Part shown: piece by piece, positions 1 to 7,215 of the stretch
Numbering within the stretch: the stretch's first letter is position 1
Layout: the number at the start of each line of letters is the position of its first letter
NCBI GenBank assembly: GCA_003543245.1
Contig: DPJB01000037.1
Location: 104,614-113,339, forward strand
DNA: 8,726 nucleotides
Source: Moraxellaceae bacterium
GTDB taxonomy: Bacteria; Pseudomonadota; Gammaproteobacteria; Pseudomonadales; Moraxellaceae
Direction of reading: 5' to 3'
Made by a program: the position numbers and the translations under genes
Notes under the pieces: generated by a model
Seen by the model: the letters and a program-made list of their open reading frames with translations, nothing else
What the model was told of the DNA's origin: nothing
The model's database searches: none

Positions 1-707
1 ACACGGGCACCGGCTTCGATGGCCATGTTGCAGACCGTCATGCGGCCTTCCATGCTCATGTCCTCGAACACCTGGCCACCAAACTCGATGGCGTGGCCAT
101 TGCCACCTGCCGTACCGATCTTGCCGATGATGGCGAGCACCACGTCTTTGGAGGTGACGCCCTCGCCCAGCTTGCCGGTGACCTTTACCAGCATGTTCTT
201 CGATTTCTTCTGCACCAGGCACTGCGTGGCGAGTACGTGCTCGACCTCGGAGGTACCGATACCGTGCGCGAGGCAAGCAAAGGCGCCATGGGTTGCGGTA
301 TGTGAGTCGCCGCAGACCACGGTCATGCCGGGCAGGGTCAGGCCCTGCTCGGGACCCACCACATGCACAATGCCCTGGCGCTCGTCGTTGATGGTGAACT
401 CGACAATATTGAAGTCATTGCAGTTGTCGTCGAGCGTGGCGACCTGGATACGCGAGGTTTCATCGGCAATACCGGCAACGCCCTTTTCGCGCTCGGCCTT
501 GTCGGTTGGCACGTTGTGATCCGGCGTGGCGATGTTGGCATCAAGACGCCACGGCTGGCGCTTGGCCAGACGAAGGCCATCAAAGGCCTGCGGGCTGGTG
601 ACTTCGTGCAGCAACTGACGATCAATGTAGATGAGGCAGGAGCCGTCATCGCGCTGCGTTACAAGGTGGTCGTCCCAGAGCTTGTCATAAAGGGTCTTGC
701 CGGACAT
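1..707 (-). CDS. leuC: 3-isopropylmalate dehydratase large subunit, N-terminal part (cut by left edge)
   Basis: The first 235 codons of the isopropylmalate isomerase large subunit, read on the minus strand from an ATG at 707-705 and running off the left edge. With LeuD it interconverts 2- and 3-isopropylmalate in cytoplasmic leucine biosynthesis. Family hallmarks are plain: the start MSGKTLYDKLWDDHLV, then YIDRQLLHEVTSPQAFDGLR, DHNVPT, GIVHVVGPEQG, LPGMTVVCGDSHTATHGAF, GIGTSEVEHVLATQ, DVVLAIIGKIGTAGG and SMEGRMTVCNMAIEAGA. The usual length is about 470 residues, so half is present; the three cysteines that hold the 4Fe-4S cluster lie in the missing half. The start is supported by AGGAG at 714-718, six bases upstream, and by alignment to the N-terminus of E. 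coli LeuC. An in-frame ATG at 761-759 would add 18 unconserved residues and is not preferred. leuD and leuB probably follow beyond the edge. Confidence 0.96.
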   Translation of the reverse strand, partial: MSGKTLYDKLWDDHLVTQRDDGSCLIYIDRQLLHEVTSPQAFDGLRLAKRQPWRLDANIATPDHNVPTDKAEREKGVAGIADETSRIQVATLDDNCNDFNIVEFTINDERQGIVHVVGPEQGLTLPGMTVVCGDSHTATHGAFACLAHGIGTSEVEHVLATQCLVQKKSKNMLVKVTGKLGEGVTSKDVVLAIIGKIGTAGGNGHAIEFGGQVFEDMSMEGRMTVCNMAIEAGAR

Positions 708-829
708 CTCGAACTCCTGCAGGCCGGTTAGGCACTCGGCTGGCTTTTGCGATGTGTGCATCCTACGACTGGACAATCGATAAATCTAATTCATAATTTT
801 CATATATTCGATAACCAACAGGAATTCAT
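708..829. promoter_or_regulatory. Divergent promoter region between leuC and the LysR regulator
   Basis: A 122-bp gap between two divergently transcribed genes, markedly AT-rich between about 776 and 815. This layout is the classic place for a LysR protein to control both itself and its neighbour. A good plus-strand promoter is visible (separate entry). A weaker minus-strand candidate for leuC has TTGGTT (complement of 813-818), a 17-base spacer and TATGAA (complement of 790-795); its -10 overlaps the -10 of the regulator promoter. The heptamer TCGATAA occurs twice, at 777-783 and 808-814, 31 bp apart. I found no convincing T-N11-A dyad and no leucine-rich leader peptide, so the operator remains undefined. 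Confidence 0.6.
770..797 (+). promoter_or_regulatory. Candidate sigma-70 promoter of the LysR gene
   Basis: TGGACA at 770-775 matches five of six bases of the -35 consensus. CATAAT at 792-797 matches five of six of the -10 consensus. The spacer is 16 bases. Transcription would start near 804, leaving a leader of about 25 bases that carries AGGAA at 820-824, five bases before the ATG at 830. This is a pattern match only; no transcript evidence is available. Confidence 0.55.
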
Positions 830-1705
830 ATGGATACTGCCGCCCTTAGCGCTTTCATGGAGGTGGCCCGTACTGCCTCTTTCTCTCAGGCTGCCGAGCA
901 TCTGCACCTGACCCAGCCGGCCGTATCGAAGCGCATCAGCGTGCTCGAAGAGTCGCTGGGGGTATCCCTGTTCGACCGGGTGAGCCGGCAGGTCAGCCTG
1001 ACCGAGGCCGGACGCGCCCTGCTCCCGCGTGCCCAGCAAATCCTGCTGGACCTGGAGGACATGAAGCGGGCGGTGGGCAACCTGAGCGGCCCCGTCACCG
1101 GGACCCTCAAGATTGGCACCAGCCATCACATCGGCCTGCATCGCCTGCCACCGGCGCTGCGTGCCTTTTCCACCCGGTACCGCCAGGTACGGCTGGACCT
1201 GCGCTTCATTGATTCCGAAGAGGCCTATGAGGCCGTGTTGTCCGGGGAGCTGGAGCTGGGCATTGTCACCCTGCCCCCGGAAAAGGATGAGCGTCTTATT
1301 GCCCGCGAAATCTGGGTGGACCCACTGGCATTTGTGGCTGGCCGGGATCACCCGCTGGCACATCAAAAGCAAGTATCTCTGGCTGACCTGACCGGGCACC
1401 CGGCCATCCTGCCGTCCTCCTCCACCTTTACACGCCAGATCGCTTCGCGCCTGTTTCAGGAGTCCGGGCTGGAGATGCAGGTGAGCATGACAACCAACTA
1501 TCTGGAAACCATCAAGATGATGGCGTCGATCGGGCTGGGCTGGAGCGTATTGCCGGCCAGCATGGCCGACCATGAGCTCGTGATACTGAACATCGACGGA
1601 ATTACACTGAAGCGCAGTCTGGGGGTGGTCTATCATCCACGGCGAATCCTTTCACGAGCGGCTCAGGCCATGCTCGACCTGCTATTACCGGAACAAACAA
1701 CATGA
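830..1705 (+). CDS. LysR-family transcriptional regulator divergent from leuC
   Basis: A 291-residue LysR-type regulator, the normal length for the family. The winged helix-turn-helix fills residues 1-60, with the helix-turn-helix at about 18-37 (SFSQAAEHLHLTQPAVSKRI) and the following LEESLGVSLFDR. The periplasmic-binding-protein-like effector domain runs from about residue 92 (TLKIGTSHHIGLHRLPPAL) to the end, including GELELGIVTLP and a MMASIGLGWSVLP segment typical of the second subdomain. The start ATG is preceded by AGGAA at 820-824. The protein should bind the intergenic region as a tetramer. Because it diverges from leuC, the simplest inference is control of leucine synthesis genes, possibly with a pathway intermediate as co-inducer as for other LysR proteins; the effector cannot be read from the sequence. 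A LysR gene beside leuC also occurs in Pseudomonas. The last codons overlap the next gene. Confidence 0.93.
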   Translation: MDTAALSAFMEVARTASFSQAAEHLHLTQPAVSKRISVLEESLGVSLFDRVSRQVSLTEAGRALLPRAQQILLDLEDMKRAVGNLSGPVTGTLKIGTSHHIGLHRLPPALRAFSTRYRQVRLDLRFIDSEEAYEAVLSGELELGIVTLPPEKDERLIAREIWVDPLAFVAGRDHPLAHQKQVSLADLTGHPAILPSSSTFTRQIASRLFQESGLEMQVSMTTNYLETIKMMASIGLGWSVLPASMADHELVILNIDGITLKRSLGVVYHPRRILSRAAQAMLDLLLPEQTT

Positions 1706-2502
1706 CCGTGTCAACCATACGTATGCACCGCCTGATACCAGCAATTGCCATGAGTCTTCTGATGGCAGCGTGCAGCACGATGCCAGGACGCGAAGGCAAT
1801 GTGGATGCCGTTCTCACCGCCAGCGGCATTGATGCACAGCTGGCACGCCTGCAGCAGCCACTACAACCGGGAAAAAGCAGCGGTCCGACCATGCTCATTC
1901 CGGATGAGTGGCTGACCATTGTGAACACTACCGTTGCCGATTCGCTCAAACCGGAAGAAATCCGTCAGGAGCTGCGCAGCGCCCTGAGCAAGAACCTGTC
2001 TTCACATGAGCTGGCATCGGTTCAGCACTTTTATGAATCAGAGACCGGACGCACCGTGGTGGCCCTGGAAAGCGGGCAGACATCCGCACCCGGTACCACC
2101 CGCCTGCCTGCAACCACACTGGATGAACTCGCGCGCACCACCGGCGCCGGCAAAGCGGCCAGCATGCTGGCGGAGCGAGCCCTGAATGATGCCGTCGACA
2201 TTGCTTTTGAACATCGCTGCTTTGGCCTGGACAAGGTTCCGTTTGCCGGCATGTTGAGTGGTGTCATTAAAAAGACCCAACTGGGTGCACTGCGGGACAG
2301 CGTGAACACCAGCATCCGTGAACGTTATACCGGACTCACTGAACGCGACGCAGAAGCCTACATTGATTTTGCGCGATCTCCTGCGGGCAACAAGTTCTTC
2401 AATACGCGGACATCGGTACTGACGACCTATGCCGGCCGTGCGGGCGACTCACTCAGCAGCAAGCTTTCAGATGCCGTCACTGCAATATGCAAGAAGCCCT
2501 GA
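1702..2502 (+). CDS. Putative lipoprotein with two DUF2059-like segments
   Basis: A 266-residue exported protein of unknown function. Residues 1-23 form a signal peptide (basic start with R7, H9 and R10, then a hydrophobic stretch) ending in a lipobox-like LLMAAC, so C24 is the probable lipidated residue. Two similar helical segments resemble DUF2059: about 80-125 (LKPEEIRQEL..., HFYESETGRTVVALES) and about 205-245 (YTGLTERDAEAYIDFARSPAGNKFF). The repeated pattern of a helix, then F/Y...S..G, is typical of that domain. C173 and C263 could form a disulfide. The start ATG overlaps the stop of the LysR gene in ATGA (1702-1705), and there is no strong Shine-Dalgarno sequence, so translation is probably coupled. 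M8 at 1723 is an alternative start that would keep the lipobox. The role is unknown; an envelope location is inferred from the signal. Transcription ends at the hairpin at 2519-2558. Confidence 0.8.
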   Translation: MTVSTIRMHRLIPAIAMSLLMAACSTMPGREGNVDAVLTASGIDAQLARLQQPLQPGKSSGPTMLIPDEWLTIVNTTVADSLKPEEIRQELRSALSKNLSSHELASVQHFYESETGRTVVALESGQTSAPGTTRLPATTLDELARTTGAGKAASMLAERALNDAVDIAFEHRCFGLDKVPFAGMLSGVIKKTQLGALRDSVNTSIRERYTGLTERDAEAYIDFARSPAGNKFFNTRTSVLTTYAGRAGDSLSSKLSDAVTAICKKP

Positions 2503-2518
2503 AACGGACCCTGACGTT

Positions 2519-2558
2519 GCAATAAAAAATCCCGGAAAATTCCGGGATTTTTTATTGC
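2519..2558. terminator. Bidirectional rho-independent terminator
   Basis: A perfect inverted repeat with 19-base arms (2519-2537 and 2540-2558) around two central A residues; in practice the loop would be four bases or more. The GC-rich core is TCCCGGAA/TTCCGGGA. It is flanked by a run of six A on the left and six T on the right, so each strand reads as hairpin plus U tract. It lies 17 bases after the lipoprotein stop and 12 bases after the stop of the convergent RND pump gene, so it should end transcription from both sides. Confidence 0.92.
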
Positions 2559-2569
2559 TGAAAAACAGA

Positions 2570-5500
2570 TCAGGATGATGTATTTGCCTTGAGCATCTGG
2601 CGCCGGCGCAGGGCAAAGTACAGGATCGGGATGAGCACAAGGGTCAGCAGTGTTGACACCAGAATCCCGAAGATCAGGGAGATGGCCAGCCCGTTGAAGA
2701 TGGGGTCATCCAGAATGAAGAAAGCCCCCATCATCGCAGCCAGTCCCGTCAGCACGATAGGCTTGGTTCTGGCAGCAGCAGCCTCGATGACTGCATCACC
2801 CAGTGCCATGCCTTCTGCAACTTTCAGGTTGATAAAGTCCACCAGCAGAATCGAGTTACGCACAATGATTCCCGCCAGCGCAATCATGCCAATCATGGAG
2901 GTGGCCGTGAAATGCGCACCCAGCAGGGCATGTCCCGGCATCACACCGATAATGGTCAGGGGAATGGGCGCCATGATCACCAGCGGTACGCTGTAGGAGC
3001 CAAACTGCGCCACCACAAGCAGGTAGATAAGAATCATCCCTACGCCATAGGCCATCCCCATGTCGCGGAAGGTTTCATAGGTAACCTGCCATTCGCCATC
3101 CCACTTGATGGCGTATTCGCGCCAGGGATCTTCCGGCTGCTGCGTGAAATATTCACCTAGCGTGGCACCGTGCGGCAGCTTGATGGACTGGATATCCGAA
3201 CGCATCGCAAACATGCCGTAGAGCGGACTGTCGAGCTCACCTGCCATGTCACCAAACACATAAACCAGCGGCATCAGGTCCTTGTGGTAATGCACCTGAT
3301 CGCGGGTTTCACTGCGCAGTTGTACCAGTTCGGACAATGGAACCTCGCGACCGTCCATCGAAAGCACCGTCAGTTTGAGTGCGGCATCCAGATTGCTGCG
3401 TGACTCCGGCGGCAACGCAAGGCGAACCGGCACACTGCTGCGCGAGTCAGGCACCATCAGCGAGGTGACATCCACGCCGGTCAACGCCACCCGCAAGGTT
3501 CCGGCAATCTGTTGTGGCGATACACCCGCCAGGATGGCCTTGTTGCGATCAATCACCAGACGCTCCTGCACGGCAGCATCCACGGTAGTGTCGTCAATGG
3601 CCATGATGTCTGGCGTTTTCTCGAAGATGGCACGAACGGATTTTGCCAGTGCGCGCCGTCCCTCATCATCAGGACCATAAATCTCTGCTACCAGCGGCGA
3701 CATCACGGGCGGGCCCGGTGGCACCTCCACCACTTTCACCTTGGCGCCATGATCTTTTGCAATGCGCTCCAGATCGGCACGAACGCTGCCGGCAATCTCG
3801 TGGCTCTTCCGATCACGCTCATGCTTGTCTTTCAGGTTGACCTGAAGATCACCCTGCTCACTGTCGGCACGCAGATAATACTGGCGCACCAGTCCATTGA
3901 AGTTGATTGGCGCTGCACTACCTGCATAGGCCTGATAACTGGTGACCTCTGGCACGGCTGACAGATACGCGCCCATGTCATGCAGGACTGCGGCAGTATT
4001 TTCCAGCGGAGTACCAGCCGGCATGTCGACGATGACCTGAAACTCCGACTTGTTATCGAATGGCAGCATCTTCAACACCACCAGTTTTACAACAGCCAGT
4101 GACACGGACAAGGCGATCAGGGCAAACACACCCAGATACAGTTTGTGACGGGTCGATCGTCCCTTTTCCTCGTCCAGGAACGGACGCATGACACGCTGGA
4201 ACAAACGACGCAGCCACACAGTCTGCCTGTCTTCTTCATGATGATCCTGAGCACCTTCCGAGTGCTTGCCGAGCAGGCGCAAGGCCAGCCATGGCGTAAT
4301 CACAAAGGCGATCGCCAGTGAAATCACCATACCCATGGACGCATTGATGGGAATCGGGCTCATGTACGGCCCCATCAGTCCAGACACAAAGGCCATGGGC
4401 AACAAGGCAGCAATCACGGTAAAGGTTGCCAGGATGGTGGGGCCGCCCACTTCATCCACGGCCAGCGGAATCACTTCACGCAAGGGTTTCTTGTCGATCA
4501 TCACGCGGCGATGGATGTTCTCGACCACCACGATGGCATCGTCGACCAGAATGCCGATGGAAAATATCAGGGCAAACAGTGACACACGATTAAGCGTGAA
4601 GCCCCATGCCCATGATGCAAACAGTGTTGCCGCCAGTGTCAGCATGACCGCCACACCAACGATGATGGCTTCGCGACGGCCCAGCACGAAAAACACCAGT
4701 GCCACGACCGACAAGGTAGCGAAGATGAGCTTCTGTATGAGCTTCATGGCCTTGTCGTTGGCCGTTTCACCATAGTTGCGTGAAACGCTGACCTGGACAT
4801 CATCGGGAATAATGGTGCCGCGCAATGACTCGACCCGCGTCATCAGTCGCTCGGCAATATCCACTGCGTTCTCACCAGGTTTTTTAGTGACGGTCAGTGT
4901 AACGGCAGGAAACTCGGCACCTGCAGCCAGCCCGTCGTGTCCGTCAGCACCGATGCCATGCCAGACATAACGCTGTGGCTGATCCGGACCATCCACAATC
5001 CGGGCCACTTCTGCCAGGTAGACCGGGCGACCATCGCGGACGCCCACCACCAGATTCTCCAGCTCGGCACGCGAGCGGAAGAAATCCCCCGTCTCGACCG
5101 TGATTTCACGATTCTCGTGCACGATGCGGCCAGCCGGCAGGCGCGCATTGGCACCCTGCAAGGCACGATGAATGACCAGAGGGCTCAGGCCGGCGGCACG
5201 CAGACGATCAGCATCCAGATCCACGCGCAACACACGACCGGGACCACCAATGGTATTAACTTCGCGAGTGCCATGTACCTGCTTGAGTTCGGCCTCGGTT
5301 GCATGGGCGACCCGTTCCAGATCGTAGGCGCCACGCGTCTGGTCTTTTGTCCACAAGGTCAGGCTGACAACCGGCACATCATCAATGCCTTTGGGCTTGA
5401 CCAGTGGCTGCCCTACCCCGAGCTCAGGAGAAAACAGATCAGTATTGGTCTGCACCGTGTCGTGCAGGCGCACAAGCGCAGTCTCGCGTTCGACACCAAC

Positions 5501-5797
5501 CTTGAACTGGACCGTGAGCACCGCAACACCCGGACGTGACACGGAATAAACATGCTCAATCCCGGCAATCTGCGACAGTTGCTGCTCCATCGGGCCCGCA
5601 ACCTTTGTTTCCACATCGGCACTGGAAGCGCCAGGAAACGGCACGATGACGTTGGCCATGGTGACGTTGATTTGTGGTTCTTCCTCCCGTGGCGTCACAC
5701 CCACTGCAAAGAGACCCAGCAACAGTGCGACCAGACCCAGCAATGGCGTGAGTTGTGAGCGCAGGAAGTAGTCGGCAATACGGCCGGAAATACCCAT
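2570..5797 (-). CDS. RND-family efflux pump, inner-membrane permease (AcrB/ACR_tran type)
   Basis: A 1075-residue proton-driven RND permease, slightly longer than AcrB (1049). Layout: TM1 near residues 13-33, a large periplasmic porter loop to about 350, TM2-6 at about 355-510, a cytoplasmic linker with a His/acid patch (QDHHEED, 517-523), TM7 near 553-575, a second periplasmic loop to about 905, and TM8-12 at about 912-1063. The proton relay is recognisable: D419-D420 in GILVDDAIVVVENIHR match AcrB D407-D408, R1010 matches R971 and T1017 matches T978, while R980 in VRNSILLVDF sits at the K940 position. The VDDA motif points to the hydrophobe/amphiphile branch rather than to metal pumps of the CusA type. 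ATG at 5797-5795 has AAGGAG at 5804-5809, which overlaps the stop of the adaptor gene, so the two are tightly coupled. The substrate is unknown. No outer-membrane channel gene is nearby, so a shared TolC-like protein is presumed. Confidence 0.95.
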   Translation of the reverse strand: MGISGRIADYFLRSQLTPLLGLVALLLGLFAVGVTPREEEPQINVTMANVIVPFPGASSADVETKVAGPMEQQLSQIAGIEHVYSVSRPGVAVLTVQFKVGVERETALVRLHDTVQTNTDLFSPELGVGQPLVKPKGIDDVPVVSLTLWTKDQTRGAYDLERVAHATEAELKQVHGTREVNTIGGPGRVLRVDLDADRLRAAGLSPLVIHRALQGANARLPAGRIVHENREITVETGDFFRSRAELENLVVGVRDGRPVYLAEVARIVDGPDQPQRYVWHGIGADGHDGLAAGAEFPAVTLTVTKKPGENAVDIAERLMTRVESLRGTIIPDDVQVSVSRNYGETANDKAMKLIQKLIFATLSVVALVFFVLGRREAIIVGVAVMLTLAATLFASWAWGFTLNRVSLFALIFSIGILVDDAIVVVENIHRRVMIDKKPLREVIPLAVDEVGGPTILATFTVIAALLPMAFVSGLMGPYMSPIPINASMGMVISLAIAFVITPWLALRLLGKHSEGAQDHHEEDRQTVWLRRLFQRVMRPFLDEEKGRSTRHKLYLGVFALIALSVSLAVVKLVVLKMLPFDNKSEFQVIVDMPAGTPLENTAAVLHDMGAYLSAVPEVTSYQAYAGSAAPINFNGLVRQYYLRADSEQGDLQVNLKDKHERDRKSHEIAGSVRADLERIAKDHGAKVKVVEVPPGPPVMSPLVAEIYGPDDEGRRALAKSVRAIFEKTPDIMAIDDTTVDAAVQERLVIDRNKAILAGVSPQQIAGTLRVALTGVDVTSLMVPDSRSSVPVRLALPPESRSNLDAALKLTVLSMDGREVPLSELVQLRSETRDQVHYHKDLMPLVYVFGDMAGELDSPLYGMFAMRSDIQSIKLPHGATLGEYFTQQPEDPWREYAIKWDGEWQVTYETFRDMGMAYGVGMILIYLLVVAQFGSYSVPLVIMAPIPLTIIGVMPGHALLGAHFTATSMIGMIALAGIIVRNSILLVDFINLKVAEGMALGDAVIEAAAARTKPIVLTGLAAMMGAFFILDDPIFNGLAISLIFGILVSTLLTLVLIPILYFALRRRQMLKANTSS

Positions 5798-5807
5798 GTC
5801 GATCTCC

Positions 5808-6860
5808 TTAGCGTGTCAGGCCGGCACGCACCGGATCGAGTGCCACTTTCTCACCCTCACGCAAGCCGGCCAGCACCTCATACGAGCCATCGCCCTGGCG
5901 TTCGCCCACGCGCACCTGTCGCAACTGCGGCCTGCCCTTTTCTGGCAGGACATAAACACCCGTGACCTCGCTGCGACGCAGCACGGCTTCAGCCGGCACT
6001 ACCAGCCGGCGTGCCGTCCCCGTCACAAAGTGTACACGCACGAACTGGCCTGGCAGCAAGCCTTTGGCCTGCTCCGGCAGATAAACACGCACTTCGGTGG
6101 TATGGGTAAGGGGATCGGCCGAAGGGATGACAACCATTTTGGCCGCCTTGATCCATTGTGTAGTGCCAGGAACCTCTACCATGGCACGATTGCCTCGGCG
6201 CACTGCATCTATCCATGCTTGTGGCACCTGTGCGGTGGCGCGCAGCCATGCAGGATCAAATCCGGTGGCTAACGGTGTACCAGGCGACGCCATTTCACCC
6301 AACTCGACATGAAGTGCCGACATCACACCGGAATAGGGTGCCGTCACATCGGCAAAACCACGGGTCGTCGCTGCCTGACCACTGCTTGCCTGCAATGTAT
6401 TCAATCGGGCCTGTGCAGACTTGTAGTTGGCCTCGGCAGTATCCATCTGTGACTTGCTGACATAATTTTTTGCAAACAGTTCCTTGAAACGCTCGTATTC
6501 GCGAGTGGCATTTTCAAGCCCGACACGAGCCTCGGTGACCTGGGCCTGAACACCCGTCACCTGCTGCTGGGCAACGCTGGGATCAATACGCATGATCACC
6601 TGCCCCTGCTTGACGGTATCGCCGGGACGAAAATTGATTGCCATGACACGGCCAGCCGTTTGCGCAGCGACAGTGGACTGTCTCTCGGCCTCAATAACGG
6701 CTTCGCCTGCCCATGTGGCTTCAACCTGACGCCAGGCAACCGCCGCACTGGCGAGAGCAGGAACCGCTGCTGTCACCCTGGCATCAGCAGCCGGTAGCAA
6801 GGCCGGCGTTGTACCAAGCAACAGGGCAGACATCAGGACAGTAAGCTGGAGCCGTTTCAC
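5808..6860 (-). CDS. RND efflux periplasmic adaptor (membrane fusion protein, HlyD/AcrA-like)
   Basis: A 350-residue adaptor that should link the RND permease to an outer-membrane channel. Residues 1-28 are a signal peptide (KRLQLTVLMSALLLG...PAADA) without a lipobox cysteine, so it is likely periplasmic rather than lipid-anchored. A lipoyl-like half-motif lies at about 62-93 (TVAAQTAGRVMAINFRPGDTVKQGQVI), then an alpha-helical hairpin at about 96-160 (heptad-like, EYERFKELFAKNYVSKSQMDTAEANYKSAQARL), then the second lipoyl half (DVTAPYSGVMSALHVELGEM), a beta-barrel domain from about 203 to 280 and a membrane-proximal domain to the end. The start is GTG at 6860-6858 with AAGGAG at 6867-6872, six bases upstream. 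It is 10 bases upstream of the permease gene and 94 bases downstream of the DUF2892 gene. The short hairpin resembles the MdtA/AcrA group. Pump substrate is not deducible. Confidence 0.93.
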   Translation of the reverse strand: MKRLQLTVLMSALLLGTTPALLPAADARVTAAVPALASAAVAWRQVEATWAGEAVIEAERQSTVAAQTAGRVMAINFRPGDTVKQGQVIMRIDPSVAQQQVTGVQAQVTEARVGLENATREYERFKELFAKNYVSKSQMDTAEANYKSAQARLNTLQASSGQAATTRGFADVTAPYSGVMSALHVELGEMASPGTPLATGFDPAWLRATAQVPQAWIDAVRRGNRAMVEVPGTTQWIKAAKMVVIPSADPLTHTTEVRVYLPEQAKGLLPGQFVRVHFVTGTARRLVVPAEAVLRRSEVTGVYVLPEKGRPQLRQVRVGERQGDGSYEVLAGLREGEKVALDPVRAGLTR

Positions 6861-6954
6861 AGTATTCTCCTTGTACAGGCAGGTTCATCACCAAACGCTT
6901 GCAGGTCTGCAGAGGGCAAGTCTCGCCACTCCTTGTCATTCAGTCAGGACACAA
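6861..6954 (-). other. 94-bp gap between the DUF2892 gene and the adaptor gene
   Basis: This gap is the largest in the minus-strand run in view. It holds the adaptor's AAGGAG at 6867-6872 and a short weak dyad, GCAGGTCTGC (6901-6910 region). I see no T-tract terminator and no convincing promoter on the minus strand, so read-through from the sulfur genes into the pump genes is plausible but not shown. Confidence 0.4.
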
Positions 6955-7164
6955 TCAGGGCGCAATCACTTCACGCTTGAAACCGATCTTGCCGAGAAGC
7001 CACATCATCGGGCACCAGCCCGTAAAGGCTGACTGCATCTGGTTGAGACCGACAAACACGGTAAAAAGAAAGAAATACGGACTGACATACCAGCCCAGCA
7101 CCACGCTCAGGATAGTAAAGAAACCTGCAACAAAACGGAGTCCGGCGTTGATGGTCATGATCAT
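6955..7164 (-). CDS. DUF2892 small inner-membrane protein
   Basis: A 69-residue protein with two predicted membrane helices, about 9-25 (LRFVAGFFTILSVVLGW) and 30-45 (YFFLFTVFVGLNQMQS), followed by the conserved FTGWCPM segment with C51. This is the YgaP-like membrane module, often encoded next to rhodanese and persulfide dioxygenase genes or fused to rhodanese. The conserved cysteine at the membrane face may handle sulfane sulfur, but no reaction has been established for the stand-alone form as far as I know. Two starts are possible: ATG at 7164-7162, only three bases after GAGG, or ATG at 7158-7156 with a nine-base spacing (67 residues); the second has the better spacing. The gene is 51 bases downstream of the dioxygenase gene, supporting shared transcription. 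Confidence 0.88.
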   Translation of the reverse strand: MIMTINAGLRFVAGFFTILSVVLGWYVSPYFFLFTVFVGLNQMQSAFTGWCPMMWLLGKIGFKREVIAP

Positions 7165-7198
7165 TTACCTCGGTTGTTTGACTTTATTCATTCAGCTG

Positions 7199-7208
7199 GT
7201 TTTAAAAC
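7199..7208. repeat. Short palindrome in the dioxygenase-DUF2892 gap
   Basis: GTTTTAAAAC is a perfect 10-bp palindrome. It is flanked by partly matching bases (GCTG to its left, AGGC to its right), giving an imperfect 18-bp dyad at 7195-7212. It lies within the 51-bp gap between two operon genes. It may be a weak hairpin, a protein site or chance. Confidence 0.3.
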
Positions 7209-7215
7209 AGGCACA

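Noticed and set aside
759..761. In-frame ATG upstream of leuC giving an 18-residue extension
   Set aside because: The extension has no resemblance to LeuC N-termini, whereas the ATG at 707-705 has a good AGGAG and aligns with the E. coli start.
708..829. Leucine leader-peptide attenuator upstream of leuC
   Set aside because: No short frame with a run of Leu codons and no hairpin plus T tract was found on the minus strand of the gap.
800..1636. Long minus-strand open frame of 278 codons opposite the LysR gene
   Set aside because: It is antisense to a clear LysR coding region, has a Gln/His-rich composition typical of shadow frames and shows no recognisable domain.
4266..4775. Plus-strand open frames opposite the RND permease and adaptor (also 3512-3961, 4937-5539 and 5796-6272)
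   Set aside because: They mirror a strongly conserved coding sequence on the other strand, with low-complexity Ser/Thr/Met/Ala or His-rich products and no domain.
6861..6954. A second Shine-Dalgarno-like AAGGAG in the gap before the adaptor gene, as a hint of a small gene
   Set aside because: No start codon at a workable distance opens a frame of useful length; the nearest GTG follows immediately after the motif.
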